In this document: positions 18,122-29,279 of the stretch, piece by piece
Position numbering within the stretch: position 1 is the first letter of the stretch
Layout of the letters: each line of letters begins with the position of its first letter
Assembly: GCF_000016785.1 (NCBI RefSeq)
Contig: NC_009486.1
Location: 930,001 to 994,000 of the forward strand
Origin: Thermotoga petrophila RKU-1
GTDB taxonomy: Bacteria; Thermotogota; Thermotogae; Thermotogales; Thermotogaceae
Reading direction: 5' to 3'
DNA length: 64,000 nt
The notes under the pieces: model-generated
Database searches by the model: none
What the model was told of the DNA's origin: nothing
The model's input: the letters and a program-made list of their open reading frames with translations, nothing else
Made by a program: the position numbers and the translations under genes

Positions 18122-18520
18122 TCATCCCTCAACGATTTTTACATAAACGCTCCTCGTCCTCGGGCCGTCGAATTCGCAGAAATATATTCCCTGCCAGGTT
18201 CCGAGGAGAGGGCGTCCGTTTTCTATTATGAGCGTGACAGAAGATCCCACCAGAGACGCTTTTATATGAGAGTCGGCGTTTCCTTCCAGATGTGTGTAAC
18301 CAGCCGACGGTGGAACCAGTTTGTTCAGCGTGTTCATTATGTCCTGTCTCACACTCGGGTCTGCGTTTTCGTTTATTGTGATACCCGCGGTGGTGTGCGG
18401 AACGAAAACCACGCAGATACCGTTTCTCACTTTAGATTCTTCTATGAATTTCACAATCTCCGAAGTGATATCCACGAACTGCGTTCGCGAAGAGGTCCGA
18501 ACTGTGAGTCTTTTAAGCAT
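18122..18520 (-). CDS. YjbQ family protein (UPF0047)
   Basis: A 132-aa small beta-rich protein of the YjbQ/UPF0047 family. The signature [14 protein letters not shown] and the later [15 protein letters not shown] with [10 protein letters not shown] are all present. Family members form trimers and some show weak thiamine-phosphate synthase activity; the true role is unclear. The next gene downstream on its strand is a separate phosphoesterase cluster. It follows minE by 15 bp, so it could be co-transcribed with minDE. Confidence 0.9.
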   Translation of the reverse strand: MLKRLTVRTSSRTQFVDITSEIVKFIEESKVRNGICVVFVPHTTAGITINENADPSVRQDIMNTLNKLVPPSAGYTHLEGNADSHIKASLVGSSVTLIIENGRPLLGTWQGIYFCEFDGPRTRSVYVKIVEG

Positions 18521-18535
18521 CTATTTCCCCCCTCT

Positions 18536-18811
18536 TCATTTGAAAAACACATTTGTGATTATCACCACATGACCTTCTCTTTCTTCGAGATCTATCTTTA
18601 TCTTTTCTTTTTCAACGTTGAAAGTCTCGGAAAGCCAGCTGGCGATTCTTTCTTTTATCTTATCCGAATTTTTATCGAGCATTTCTTTTGGAATGATCTC
18701 TGTTATGTTCATCTGTCTTCTTTTTGTTGTCCCAACTATCTGTTCCAGCCTTTTTTTAGCGGTTTCTCTGCTTTTCTTTTTCTTTCCGAACTCCCAGAAC
18801 AGGAACTTCAT
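18536..18811 (-). CDS. minE: Cell-division topological specificity factor MinE
   Basis: A 91-aa protein with the MinE N-terminal amphipathic segment (FLFWEFGKKKKS), the MinD-contact helix SRETAKKRLEQIVG and a C-terminal alpha/beta dimerisation domain. It stimulates MinD ATPase at the membrane so that the division inhibitor oscillates and the septum forms at mid-cell. It follows minD by four bases. minC is not adjacent here. Confidence 0.88.
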   Translation of the reverse strand: MKFLFWEFGKKKKSRETAKKRLEQIVGTTKRRQMNITEIIPKEMLDKNSDKIKERIASWLSETFNVEKEKIKIDLEEREGHVVIITNVFFK

Positions 18812-18815
18812 AATA

Positions 18816-19631
18816 TCATCCCCTCTTGAGTTTTGAGAAGAAGTCTTTCAACGTGTCGAGGAAACCCTTTGAAACGGTGACGAAATCGTTCTCTAGAGGA
18901 ACACCCTCTCCCCGAATTCTTCTTGCGAGGTTTTCAAAGTTTTTGGAAATCCTCGAATTTCCGTTCAGTGAAACCGGGATTCCAGTGTTTGAAGCAACTA
19001 TGATATCTTCTGAGTCCGGTATAACGGCTATGATCTCCAGTGACAGTGTGTGTTTGATATCGTCAGTGGTGAGCATCTCTCCCTTTTTCACCATGTGCGG
19101 TTTGAATCTGTTTATGATCACGTTTATCTTCTCATCGGAAAATCCGAAGTTTTCCAGAAGACCGATCACACGATCCGCGTCAGAGATTGCCGGAAGCTCC
19201 GGAGTTGTGACAACAAGCACCCTCTCAGCTGGGGCAACAGCGTTTCTGAACCCCCTTTCGATACCGGCCGGGGAATCGATTATGATGTAGTCAAAGTGCG
19301 GTATCAGTTCTTTCACAATGGCTTTCATGTCGTTCGGCGAGATCATTTCTTTCGTAGCTATCTGCGAAGCAGGAAGAAGATACAGATTCTTCAGCATTTT
19401 GTGTTTGACAAGAGCCTCTTGGGGAGAGACCTTACCGTTCACTACATCGATCATGGTGTAAACGATTCTGTTTTCCAATCCGAGAACTATGTCCAGATTT
19501 TTCAATCCTATGTCGGCATCAATAAGACACACCTTCTCTCCAAGTTTGGCCAGGGCGCATCCGAGATTAGCCGTTATGGTGGTTTTACCCACCCCTCCTT
19601 TTCCAGAAGTCACTACTATGACATTTCCCAT
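18816..19631 (-). CDS. minD: Septum-site-determining ATPase MinD
   Basis: A 271-aa deviant-Walker ATPase. The N-terminal P-loop SGKGGVGKTTITANLG contains the two signature lysines; DADIGLKNLD and DSPAGIERGF are switch motifs. The C-terminus (VSKGFLDTLKDFFSKLKRG) is an amphipathic membrane-targeting helix. It recruits MinC and MinE to the membrane. I choose the ATG at 19631, which follows GGGTGGG by a few bases; the in-frame GTG at 19640 lies within that ribosome binding site. Divergent from the Lon-like gene. Confidence 0.94.
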   Translation of the reverse strand: MGNVIVVTSGKGGVGKTTITANLGCALAKLGEKVCLIDADIGLKNLDIVLGLENRIVYTMIDVVNGKVSPQEALVKHKMLKNLYLLPASQIATKEMISPNDMKAIVKELIPHFDYIIIDSPAGIERGFRNAVAPAERVLVVTTPELPAISDADRVIGLLENFGFSDEKINVIINRFKPHMVKKGEMLTTDDIKHTLSLEIIAVIPDSEDIIVASNTGIPVSLNGNSRISKNFENLARRIRGEGVPLENDFVTVSKGFLDTLKDFFSKLKRG

Positions 19632-19730
19632 CAATCCCACCCTTTCTCGTTCACCTGAACAGTTTTCTCCTCAAAATATTGTACAATAAAATGTGATCGT
19701 ACAAAAAATTACCTCATGAGGAGTGAGAGG

Positions 19731-22111
19731 GTGATCAGAAAATTGAGGCCCGATGAGATAAACAGTTTCGACCTTGATTTTTTGAATTTTCAGACCACGG
19801 AGGAGGTCCCTCCAAACGAAGGTTTTATAGGTCAAAAGAGGGCGAAAGAGGCTATCGAAACGGGAATAAGAATCAGAGAAAAGGGTTACAACATCTTCGT
19901 TACAGGAATGACGGGAACGGGAAGAAGAACCTTTGTCCAGATGATGCTCCAGGATGTCGCGAAGAAACTTCCCGTGCCGAACGACTGGGGGTATGTTTAC
20001 AATTTCGAGAATCCGTATGAACCAAAGGCCATTTCTTTCAAAGCGGGACAGGGAAGGAGGTTTAAAAAGAGGCTCGAAGATTTGATCAATGAAGTGGTTG
20101 AAGCTTTGAACAAATCCTTCGAAAGCGAGGAATTCGCAAGAAAGATTTCCGAAATGGAAGAAAAATACGCTCTCATGAGAAAGCAGCTCTGGGAGAGTTT
20201 AGAGGCAAAGGCGAGCGAACTCGGTTTCGTGGTTCAGCTGACTCCAGCCGGCGTCGTTATGTTGCCTGTGGTGGACGGGAAACCGCTTCCACCAGAAGCG
20301 GTGAATGCCCTACCAGACCAGGCCATAAGGGAAATCGAAGAAAGGCAGATGAAATTGAAGCATCTGGTGGACGGAACGCTCTACAGAATCAGGAAGCTGG
20401 ATATCGAGTTCAGAAAATCCCTCGAAGAGTTCCACAAAAGAACGGCACTCTTCGCCATTGATCCACTCTTTGTTGAAGTGGAGAGTGAATTCGAAAACGA
20501 AGGTGTGAAAGAATTCCTTGAATCCGTAAAGAAGGATATTGTGGAGAATCTCCTGGACTTTTTGAGAATGGACGCCAGGGAGAGAAAAGAGATATACATG
20601 AGGAAGTACTCTCTGAATCTGATTGTGGACAACTCGGATCTCACAGGCGCCCCTGTCATTTATGAAACGAATCCCACTTATTCCAATCTGTTCGGAAAGA
20701 TCGAGTACTACGTGAGAGGCGGTTTCCTCCACACGGATTTCAGTATGATAAGGCCGGGCAGTGTCCACAAAGCGAACGGTGGTTTCTTGATCGTCGAGGC
20801 CGAGCGGCTTTTGAGTCAGCCTTACGCGTGGTACAACCTGAAAAGGGTTCTCATGGAAAGTCAGATTTCCGTTGAAAATCTCGAACACACCTTAGGAGTT
20901 TCAAGCACGATCACCCTGAAACCAGAAAAAATACCCCTCGATCTGAAAGTCGTCATCATTGGCACACCCTATTTGTACGAACTCCTTTACGAACTCGATC
21001 CAGACTTCAGAAAGCTGTTCAGGATAAAAGCGGAGTTCGACTGGGAAATACCCAGAAACGAATTGAACGTCCAGAAGTACGTATCCTTCATCTCGTCTGT
21101 CTGTCGAGAGAAGAATCTTCCCCACTTCGACAGAGGCGCTGTGAAGAGAGTCATATGGTACGCTATGAGAAACGCTGGAAACAGCACGAAACTTTCCGCT
21201 GTTTTTGGAGACATAGTGAATCTCATAGTTGAATCGGGGGAACTCGCAAGACTTGAAGGATCAGAGGTTACCACTTCTGATCACGTTCTCAAGGCATATC
21301 AAGCTATGGAGAACCGAAGAAATCTCCTCGAAGAAAAATACGACGAAATGATAAAGACATTCGATCTCATGATCGAAGTAACTGGATCGAAAGTGGGACA
21401 GATAAACGGTCTTACCGTTCTCGACCTTGGAGATCATTCTTTTGGTGTTCCTGTGAAAATCACCGCGAAGGTCTATCTTGGAAGGCCGGGTGTTGTTGAC
21501 ATTCAGCGCGAAGCGGATCTGAGCGGGAAAATCCACAGCAAGGCTGTTCTCATACTGGAAGGATTTCTGGGGAGCAGATACGCTCAGGACTTTCCACTTT
21601 CCGTCAGCGCGTCCATCAGCTTCGAGCAGGTTTACAGTGAAGTGGAGGGAGACAGCGCTTCACTTGCAGAAGCCTTGGCTCTCCTTTCTGCCATTTCTAA
21701 GGTGCCCATAAAGCAGGGAATAGCCGTAACGGGTTCCATAAATCAGCACGGTGAGGTGCAGCCCGTTGGGGGAATCGTAGAGAAAGTGGAGGGTTTCTAC
21801 AGAGCCTGTAAAACCCGTGGATTCGATGGGGAACAGGGCGTGATCATACCCAAAGCCAACGCGAAGAATCTGGTGCTGAAGGATGAAATCATCCAGGCTA
21901 TGAAGAAAGGCCTCTTCCATATATGGACCGTGGAAACCATAGACGACGCGATTGAGATCGTCATGGGAATGAAGGCCGGAAGGGTTACAAAGACCGGAAA
22001 ATTCGAAAGAAACAGTGTGAATTACCTGGTTTACCGAGAATTGAAGAAGATGAAAAAACTCCTCGATGGAGTCCCAGAAGAAAGGAAGAAAAAAAAGAGA
22101 AAGGGTAAAAA

Positions 22112-22115
<4 letters not shown>
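19731..22115 (+). CDS. Lon-like AAA/protease (LonH/YcbZ-like, AAA_32 type)
   Basis: A 794-aa protein with an N-terminal AAA-like region and a C-terminal Lon protease domain. The protease Ser-Lys dyad is clear (serine in GDSASLAEALALLS, lysine in PVGGIVEKVEG). The P-loop is unusual: TGMTGTGRRTF has Arg where Lys is normal, so ATP use is doubtful or different. A long helical insertion (about 100-230) splits the AAA region. I start at the GTG at 19731, preceded by AGGAGTGAGAGG; the ATG at 19716 has no ribosome binding site. The last eight residues are nearly all Lys/Arg. ecfT overlaps the stop (ATGA), though the two functions seem unrelated. Confidence 0.85.
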
Positions 22116-23842
<1,727 letters not shown>

Positions 23843-23855
23843 TCAGGGTGATATC

Positions 23856-25049
23856 GTGTTGAAGAAAATCTTTCTGTCACTTTCAATTAGTTTAGCCTTC
23901 TTTTTAATTATATCATCCTTCTTTTTACTGGATAAGATGGTATCTTATCTCTTCAAGGGTGAGGTGAAAAACCCTTACGTGTTTCTCGTTCTGGGAAAAG
24001 ATAAAGAGATCGAACACACCGTTCGAACCGATGTGATAGTTGTTGGTGTGCTGGACTGGAAAAAAGGAAATCTCTCTTTTGTATCGATACCCAGGGATTT
24101 GATGATAGAGGGAAAAAAGATCAACGCGATTTACAACACTTATGGAATGGAAAAACTATTTCAGATCATCGAATCACTTCTGGGACAGAAGCCGGATTCT
24201 TACGTGATATTCAACTACGAGGCTTTCAAAATACTCGGGGATGAACTGGGACCAATAGAGGTGATACCGAACGAGGTCATGTTTTATGAAGATCTGTCGC
24301 AGAATCTCGTCATAGATTTCAAACCTGGGGTTCCTTACAAATTGAATGGAGAACAGCTTCTTGCGTACATAAGATACAGAAAAGACTCCATGGGGGATCT
24401 TGCCCGAATAGAAAGACAGAAGGATGTACTGAAGAAACTCCTCAGCAAGGCCCTTTCAAGAAATCCTCTCGAAATTTCCGTACTTTACAAAAAGATAAGT
24501 CCTTACATCGAAACGGATATCGGTCTTCCAGAGATTCTAACACTCTTTTCTAAATTGAAAAACAGTGTTAGGGTGAGCTTTTCGACACTTCCGTACAAGG
24601 TGGATAGCGACGGAAGCATCTTTGTGGATGAAAAAAGACTCGTTTCTTTCAAAGAGAATCTCATTGGAAGCAGTGTTCAGGAAAAATACCGCGTGAACTT
24701 CCTCGTTGTGAACACCTCATCGCTTGTTTCGAGGGTATTCGAAGCCAACCTGAGGGGAGTGTGGAAAGACAGGGTTGGATTCGAACCGGACCGTGTTGTC
24801 TGGGAAGACGTGGGAATATCGCAGAAATTCGAGGGAGACCATGTCTTCATAGGGGAACCGGAAAAGGAGGACTATATCCTGGAAATTCTGAGGAAAGCGC
24901 ATCCTTCCAGGCATTTTACGGTGCACAGGTTCGACAGACCGGAAGATTACACGATGTACTACACGATACTGGAAAGCCTCGCAAAGAACAGAATATATCC
25001 CGATTTTCCGGTATCTGCTTTGATTCTGATAGACGATTTCAGGGAGTGA
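23856..25049 (+). CDS. LytR-CpsA-Psr (LCP) family protein
   Basis: A 397-aa membrane-anchored protein: one N-terminal transmembrane helix (about 5-28), then an LCP domain with the phosphate-binding arginines and Asp in VRTDVIVVG, SIPRDLM and YIRYRKDSMGDLARIERQ, then a C-terminal LytR_C-type domain (about 285-397). LCP proteins transfer undecaprenyl-linked glycopolymers to peptidoglycan in Gram-positive bacteria; the function in Thermotoga, which has a toga, is not defined. I start at the GTG at 23856, with AGGGTGA just upstream; the longer frame is antisense to ldh. Endonuclease V begins four bases after its stop. Confidence 0.84.
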   Translation: MLKKIFLSLSISLAFFLIISSFFLLDKMVSYLFKGEVKNPYVFLVLGKDKEIEHTVRTDVIVVGVLDWKKGNLSFVSIPRDLMIEGKKINAIYNTYGMEKLFQIIESLLGQKPDSYVIFNYEAFKILGDELGPIEVIPNEVMFYEDLSQNLVIDFKPGVPYKLNGEQLLAYIRYRKDSMGDLARIERQKDVLKKLLSKALSRNPLEISVLYKKISPYIETDIGLPEILTLFSKLKNSVRVSFSTLPYKVDSDGSIFVDEKRLVSFKENLIGSSVQEKYRVNFLVVNTSSLVSRVFEANLRGVWKDRVGFEPDRVVWEDVGISQKFEGDHVFIGEPEKEDYILEILRKAHPSRHFTVHRFDRPEDYTMYYTILESLAKNRIYPDFPVSALILIDDFRE

Positions 25050-25053
25050 TTCG

Positions 25054-25731
25054 ATGGATTACAGGCAGCTTCACAGATGGGATCTTCCTCCGGAGGAAGC
25101 GATAAAAGTGCAGAACGAACTCAGAAAGAAGATAAAACTCACTCCATACGAAGGAGAGCCCGAGTACGTGGCGGGAGTGGACCTTTCGTTTCCGGGAAAA
25201 GAAGAAGGGCTCGCGGTGATAGTGGTACTCGAATATCCTTCTTTCAAAATATTAGAGGTCGTTTCTGAAAGGGGAGAGATAACTTTTCCCTACATTCCGG
25301 GGCTCCTTGCTTTCAGAGAAGGACCTCTGTTCTTGAAGGCCTGGGAAAAGCTGAGAACGAAACCCGATGTTGTGGTCTTCGATGGTCAGGGACTGGCACA
25401 TCCCAGAAAACTTGGGATAGCCTCCCACATGGGACTCTTCATAGAGATCCCGACCATTGGTGTGGCAAAATCCAGACTGTATGGAACGTTCAAAATGCCT
25501 GAAGATAAAAGGTGTTCCTGGAGTTATCTCTACGACGGCGAGGAGATAATAGGCTGTGTGATCAGAACAAAGGAAGGAAGTGCTCCTATCTTCGTGTCTC
25601 CGGGCCATCTCATGGACATTGAAAGTTCGAAAAGACTGATCAAGGCTTTTACCTTACCCGGAAGAAGGATACCGGAACCCACCAGACTGGCACACATCTA
25701 CACACAACGGCTCAAAAAAGGCCTTTTCTGA
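25054..25731 (+). CDS. nfi: Endonuclease V
   Basis: A 225-aa deoxyinosine-specific endonuclease that nicks the second phosphodiester 3' of hypoxanthine in DNA. Catalytic residues are visible: Asp43 in YVAGVDLSF, the acidic residue in the following strand, and Asp110 with His116 in VVFDGQGLAHPRKLG. The wedge motif PYIPG that separates strands is at about 80-84. Sequence and length equal the structurally characterised T. maritima enzyme. Heat-driven adenine deamination makes this repair important in a hyperthermophile. Confidence 0.96.
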   Translation: MDYRQLHRWDLPPEEAIKVQNELRKKIKLTPYEGEPEYVAGVDLSFPGKEEGLAVIVVLEYPSFKILEVVSERGEITFPYIPGLLAFREGPLFLKAWEKLRTKPDVVVFDGQGLAHPRKLGIASHMGLFIEIPTIGVAKSRLYGTFKMPEDKRCSWSYLYDGEEIIGCVIRTKEGSAPIFVSPGHLMDIESSKRLIKAFTLPGRRIPEPTRLAHIYTQRLKKGLF

Positions 25732-25773
25732 AAGATTTTTCGGCTGTGATAAAATAAATTCAGCCTCAGGATA

Positions 25774-25791
25774 CCAGACACGGGGGTCTGG
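25774..25791 (+). promoter_or_regulatory. Hairpin just before the rodZ ribosome binding site
   Basis: CCAGAC/GTCTGG with a six-base loop. The last two G of the stem begin the GGAGGAG ribosome binding site, so the hairpin could tune translation of the operon's first gene. There is no T-run. Confidence 0.4.
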
Positions 25792-25802
25792 AGGAGATTG
25801 TT

Positions 25803-26378
25803 TTGAGCGAAAAATGGAAGAAACTCGGTGAGACTTTCAGAAAAAAGAGGGAGGAAAGAAGAATAACCCTTCTCGACGCTTCTCTGTTCACGAACATAAA
25901 TCCATCGAAATTGAAGCGGATCGAGGAAGGCGATCTGAAGGGACTTGACGCAGAAGTCTATATAAAAAGTTACATAAAACGATACTCGGAGTTTCTCGAA
26001 CTCTCCCCAGATGAGATGCTCAAACTGTACGAAGAAGGCAAGGAAGAAGTAGCTGAAGAAGTTGAAGAGAAGAAGCCGAGAAAAAAGAAGGAGAAAGAGA
26101 AAACAAGGGACCTGGTGATGTTCTTTTTTCTGATAGCAGGACTGGTTTTTCTTCTGTTTTCAGCGGTGGAGAATTTGAAGCTGCGGCAGACACCACCTGC
26201 TTACCTTGTTGCACCAGAGGAAACGATCGTGAACGGTAAAAGTGTGAGTGGAGAGATTCCTCTTCAAGAAGGAGAGTATATTGTCGAATCCAGAAGCGAC
26301 GTGGTTCTAAAAACGGCTTCCGAGGAGTGGACAGTGAAGATCAGGAAGTTCGAGGTGAGTGTTTTATGGGAGAAGTGA
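25803..26378 (+). CDS. rodZ: RodZ-like cell-shape protein
   Basis: A 191-aa protein with an N-terminal helix-turn-helix of the RodZ type (about 8-75; ITLLDASLFTNINPSKLKRI), a Lys/Glu-rich linker, one membrane helix (about 100-120) and a short periplasmic part. RodZ bridges the MreB filament to the envelope; the T. maritima RodZ-MreB contact is known structurally (recalled). The TTG at 25803 follows GGAGGAG. It is the first gene of an eight-gene run ending in rny. Confidence 0.82.
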   Translation: MSEKWKKLGETFRKKREERRITLLDASLFTNINPSKLKRIEEGDLKGLDAEVYIKSYIKRYSEFLELSPDEMLKLYEEGKEEVAEEVEEKKPRKKKEKEKTRDLVMFFFLIAGLVFLLFSAVENLKLRQTPPAYLVAPEETIVNGKSVSGEIPLQEGEYIVESRSDVVLKTASEEWTVKIRKFEVSVLWEK

Positions 26379-26905
26379 AGGTACCTGACATGGTGAATCT
26401 TGTGATGTTCATATTCGCATCGCACATAGATTACTGGTTCAACGAAGTGAGGCCCGTTCTCGAAGGACGTTTTGGGCCCATGGATTACGTTTCGGATGTT
26501 CTCGATTTTGAGAAGTACACTCTTTACTATTCGGAAGAAATGGGACAGGGTTTGAAGGGAAGACTCGTGAGTTTTGAAAGACTCGTCCATCCTTTCCAGC
26601 TGGCGGATATAAAGCGCGAAACCAACGAGATAGAAAAGATGTTCTCGATCGAAGGAAAGAGAAAAGTCAACATAGATCCAGGATACATTCATCACACTCA
26701 GTTCGTTCTCGCTTCCACCAAACACTGGGGGAACCGCATCTACATAGGCAAAGGAATCTACGCTGAGGTGACGCTGGTTTACGTGCGGGGAGAATTCAGA
26801 CATATGGAGTTCACCTATCCAAATTACAGAGAAGAAGAGTACAAAAAGCATCTTGAAAAGATCAGGGAGCTGTACCTCAAAAAGAGGAGGAAAATGATGA
26901 AGTGA
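26366..26905 (+). CDS. DUF4416 family protein
   Basis: A 179-aa protein of a conserved but uncharacterised family (DUF4416), found mostly in thermophiles and deltaproteobacteria. Typical parts are MVNLVMFIFASHIDYW near the start, the mid-section LADIKRETNEIE, and NIDPGYIHHTQFVLASTK. I start at the ATG at 26366, which overlaps the rodZ end by 13 bp and has GAGGTGAG upstream. Its stop overlaps the rimO start. No function can be assigned from sequence. Confidence 0.78.
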   Translation: MGEVKVPDMVNLVMFIFASHIDYWFNEVRPVLEGRFGPMDYVSDVLDFEKYTLYYSEEMGQGLKGRLVSFERLVHPFQLADIKRETNEIEKMFSIEGKRKVNIDPGYIHHTQFVLASTKHWGNRIYIGKGIYAEVTLVYVRGEFRHMEFTYPNYREEEYKKHLEKIRELYLKKRRKMMK

Positions 26906-28194
26906 GGGTTGGTATAAAGGTTCTAGGATGTCCGAAAAACGAAGCGGATTGCGAAGTCCTGGCAGGTGTGTTGAGAGAAGGAGGTCACGAGATAGTTTTC
27001 GATGTGAAGGATGCGGATGTGGTTGTGTTGGACACCTGTGCTTTCATAGAGGACGCGAAAAGAGAATCAATAGATGAAATCTTCTCTTTTGTAGATGCAA
27101 AGGATCAGTATGGTTACAAATTGGTTGTGAAAGGTTGTCTTGTTCAGCGTTATTACGAAGAGCTGAAAAAAGAAGTCCCCGAGGTGGATCAGTGGATAGG
27201 TGTTGCAGATCCTGAAGAGATAGCGAATGCCATTGAAAATGGTACAGATCTTGTTCCAGATCAACCAGAGACCGTGTACAGATACAGAAAAAGAATCGAT
27301 CTGGAGGAGAGACCCTACGCTTACGTGAAGATATCCGACGGGTGTGACAGAGGATGCACTTTCTGTTCCATACCTTCGTTCAAAGGAAGTCTGAGAAGCA
27401 GGAGCATAGAAGACATAACGCGAGAGGTGGAAGACCTTTTGAAAGAAGGAAAGAAAGAAATAATCCTCGTCGCTCAGGACACGACGTCCTACGGGATCGA
27501 TCTCTATAGAAAGCAAGCGCTGCCTGATCTTTTGAGGAGACTGAACAGTCTAAACGGAGAGTTCTGGATCAGGGTTATGTACCTTCATCCGGATCATCTG
27601 ACAGAGGAAATAATAAGCGCAATGCTGGAACTGGATAAGGTTGTGAAGTATTTCGATGTTCCGGTGCAGCATGGAAGCGATAAAATATTGAAACTAATGG
27701 GACGAACGAAGAGTTCAGAAGAGTTGAAAAAAATGCTTTCGAGCATCAGAGAGAGGTTCCCGGACGCGGTTCTTAGAACGAGTATAATCGTGGGATTTCC
27801 GGGAGAAACTGAAGAAGACTTCGAAGAACTCAAGCAATTTGTGGAAGAAATTCAGTTTGACAAACTCGGAGCTTTCGTTTATTCGGATGAGGAGGGAACG
27901 GTTGCTTTCAACCTCAAAGAGAAAGTTGACCCGGAAATGGCGAAAAGAAGACAGGAAGAACTGCTCCTTCTCCAGGCGGAGATCTCAAACAGCAGGCTTG
28001 ATAGATTCGTTGGAAAAAAATTGAAGTTCCTGGTTGAGGGAAAAGAAGGGAAGTTTCTTGTGGGAAGGACCTGGACGGAAGCACCTGAAGTGGACGGAGT
28101 GGTTTTTGTAAGAGGGAAAGGGAAGATAGGAGACTTTCTTGAAGTGGTGATAAAAGAGCACGACGAGTACGACATGTGGGGGTCAGTGATATGA
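26902..28194 (+). CDS. rimO: Ribosomal protein S12 methylthiotransferase RimO
   Basis: A 430-aa radical SAM enzyme that adds a methylthio group to a conserved Asp of ribosomal protein S12. Domains: UPF0004 with its own cluster cysteines (CPKNEADCE, DTCAFIEDA, VKGCLVQRY), radical SAM motif CDRGCTFCSIP, and a C-terminal TRAM domain (about 360-430). The same length as the structurally studied T. maritima enzyme. It starts at a GTG overlapping the upstream stop. Confidence 0.95.
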   Translation: MRVGIKVLGCPKNEADCEVLAGVLREGGHEIVFDVKDADVVVLDTCAFIEDAKRESIDEIFSFVDAKDQYGYKLVVKGCLVQRYYEELKKEVPEVDQWIGVADPEEIANAIENGTDLVPDQPETVYRYRKRIDLEERPYAYVKISDGCDRGCTFCSIPSFKGSLRSRSIEDITREVEDLLKEGKKEIILVAQDTTSYGIDLYRKQALPDLLRRLNSLNGEFWIRVMYLHPDHLTEEIISAMLELDKVVKYFDVPVQHGSDKILKLMGRTKSSEELKKMLSSIRERFPDAVLRTSIIVGFPGETEEDFEELKQFVEEIQFDKLGAFVYSDEEGTVAFNLKEKVDPEMAKRRQEELLLLQAEISNSRLDRFVGKKLKFLVEGKEGKFLVGRTWTEAPEVDGVVFVRGKGKIGDFLEVVIKEHDEYDMWGSVI

Positions 28195-28712
28195 ATCTTG
28201 CGAACTTTTTTTCTTTGTTGAGAGCGGCGCTGGTAATTCCTGTTGTCTGGTTTTACATGGAAGGATGGATCTCTTTGTCGTTCCTGATTTTTGTATTTGC
28301 GGCTTTCACAGATTATCTCGATGGTTTTTTTGCGAGGAAGAAAAACCAGGTAACGGATTTTGGAAAGGTCTTCGATCAGGTTTCTGACAAGATTCTCGTG
28401 ATATCCACGGCAGTGGCCATGTTGGATGTTCTTCCGTTGTGGTACGTTCTGGTTGTCTTTGCAAGAGACACCTTTGTAAACGGGCTCAGAATACTCGCAG
28501 CCAGCAGAGGAAACGTTGTGCCAGCGAGGTGGATAGGGAAGGCGAAGACTGTTTCTCAATTTGTGGTGTTGATCGCTGCGTATCTCTTCAAGATGGGCTT
28601 TTTGAGTAACGCACTTCTCATGTTTTTTGTGGTGCTCTCACTCACAGTAACGGTGATCTCCTGGATTACGTACACGATCGATATTGCAAGAATCACGAAA
28701 TTGGAGGGATAG
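28191..28712 (+). CDS. pgsA: CDP-alcohol phosphatidyltransferase (phosphatidylglycerophosphate synthase)
   Basis: A 173-aa integral membrane enzyme. The CDP-alcohol signature is intact: DYLDGFFARKKNQVTDFGK then FDQVSDK (D-x2-DG-x2-AR-x8-G-x3-D-x3-D). The N-terminus MNLANFFSLLRA is typical once the ATG at 28191 (overlapping the rimO stop) is used. It joins CDP-diacylglycerol and glycerol-3-phosphate. Assignment to PgsA rather than inositol-phosphate synthesis rests on the conserved rimO-pgsA-recA neighbourhood. Confidence 0.87.
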   Translation: MNLANFFSLLRAALVIPVVWFYMEGWISLSFLIFVFAAFTDYLDGFFARKKNQVTDFGKVFDQVSDKILVISTAVAMLDVLPLWYVLVVFARDTFVNGLRILAASRGNVVPARWIGKAKTVSQFVVLIAAYLFKMGFLSNALLMFFVVLSLTVTVISWITYTIDIARITKLEG

Positions 28713-28715
28713 TTC

Positions 28716-29279
28716 ATGAGGACCTTCATTGCTATCGATGTTAACGAAGAAGTCAAGAAGCAAGCTTCTGAAATCATAGAAAAACTCATGAGAAGAGGTT
28801 TTGGTGCAACGTGGGTTTCTGAAGAAAACATGCACCTCACACTTTTTTTCCTGGGGGAGGTTGACGAACAAAAAATCTCTGAAATAGCCGAACACCTCTG
28901 TAGAAGGGTGAGAGGTTTTCCTTCTTTTTCGTTCACCGTGAAGGGTTTTGGGTACTTCAAAAGGAAGATGTCTCCGCGCGTCTTCTGGCTCGGAGTGGAG
29001 AACACTGATCGCCTGATGAAACTCTACGAAGAGCTCAGAAACGAGCTGTCTCACCACGGTTTTTCGTTTGAAGAGAAGTTCGTCCCTCACATTACGATTG
29101 GAAGGGTGAAGTACTACCCGGACAAATGGGAAAAACTGATCGAAGACATCGATTTTCCACCCATCGAAGTTGCTGTGGACAGATTCAAGATTTACTCGTC
29201 CACGTTAACACCGACGGGTCCCATCTACAGAGTTCTTTACGAATGCCAGTTTGAAGGAGGATTGATCAGGTATGTCTGA
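28716..29279 (+). CDS. thpR: RNA 2',3'-cyclic phosphodiesterase
   Basis: A 187-aa 2H phosphoesterase. The two catalytic HxT motifs are HLTLFFLG (about 44) and HITIGRVK (about 127). Family members open 2',3'-cyclic phosphate ends to 2'-phosphate and can ligate tRNA halves in vitro. It overlaps the recA start by eight bases; the recA ribosome binding site GGAGG is inside its last codons. Confidence 0.9.
   Translation: MRTFIAIDVNEEVKKQASEIIEKLMRRGFGATWVSEENMHLTLFFLGEVDEQKISEIAEHLCRRVRGFPSFSFTVKGFGYFKRKMSPRVFWLGVENTDRLMKLYEELRNELSHHGFSFEEKFVPHITIGRVKYYPDKWEKLIEDIDFPPIEVAVDRFKIYSSTLTPTGPIYRVLYECQFEGGLIRYV

Noticed and set aside
19677-19686. ATTGTACAAT palindrome between minD and the Lon-like gene as a shared promoter or operator
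   Set aside because: It is only 10 bp, and neither direction has a matching -35 at proper distance; too weak to list.
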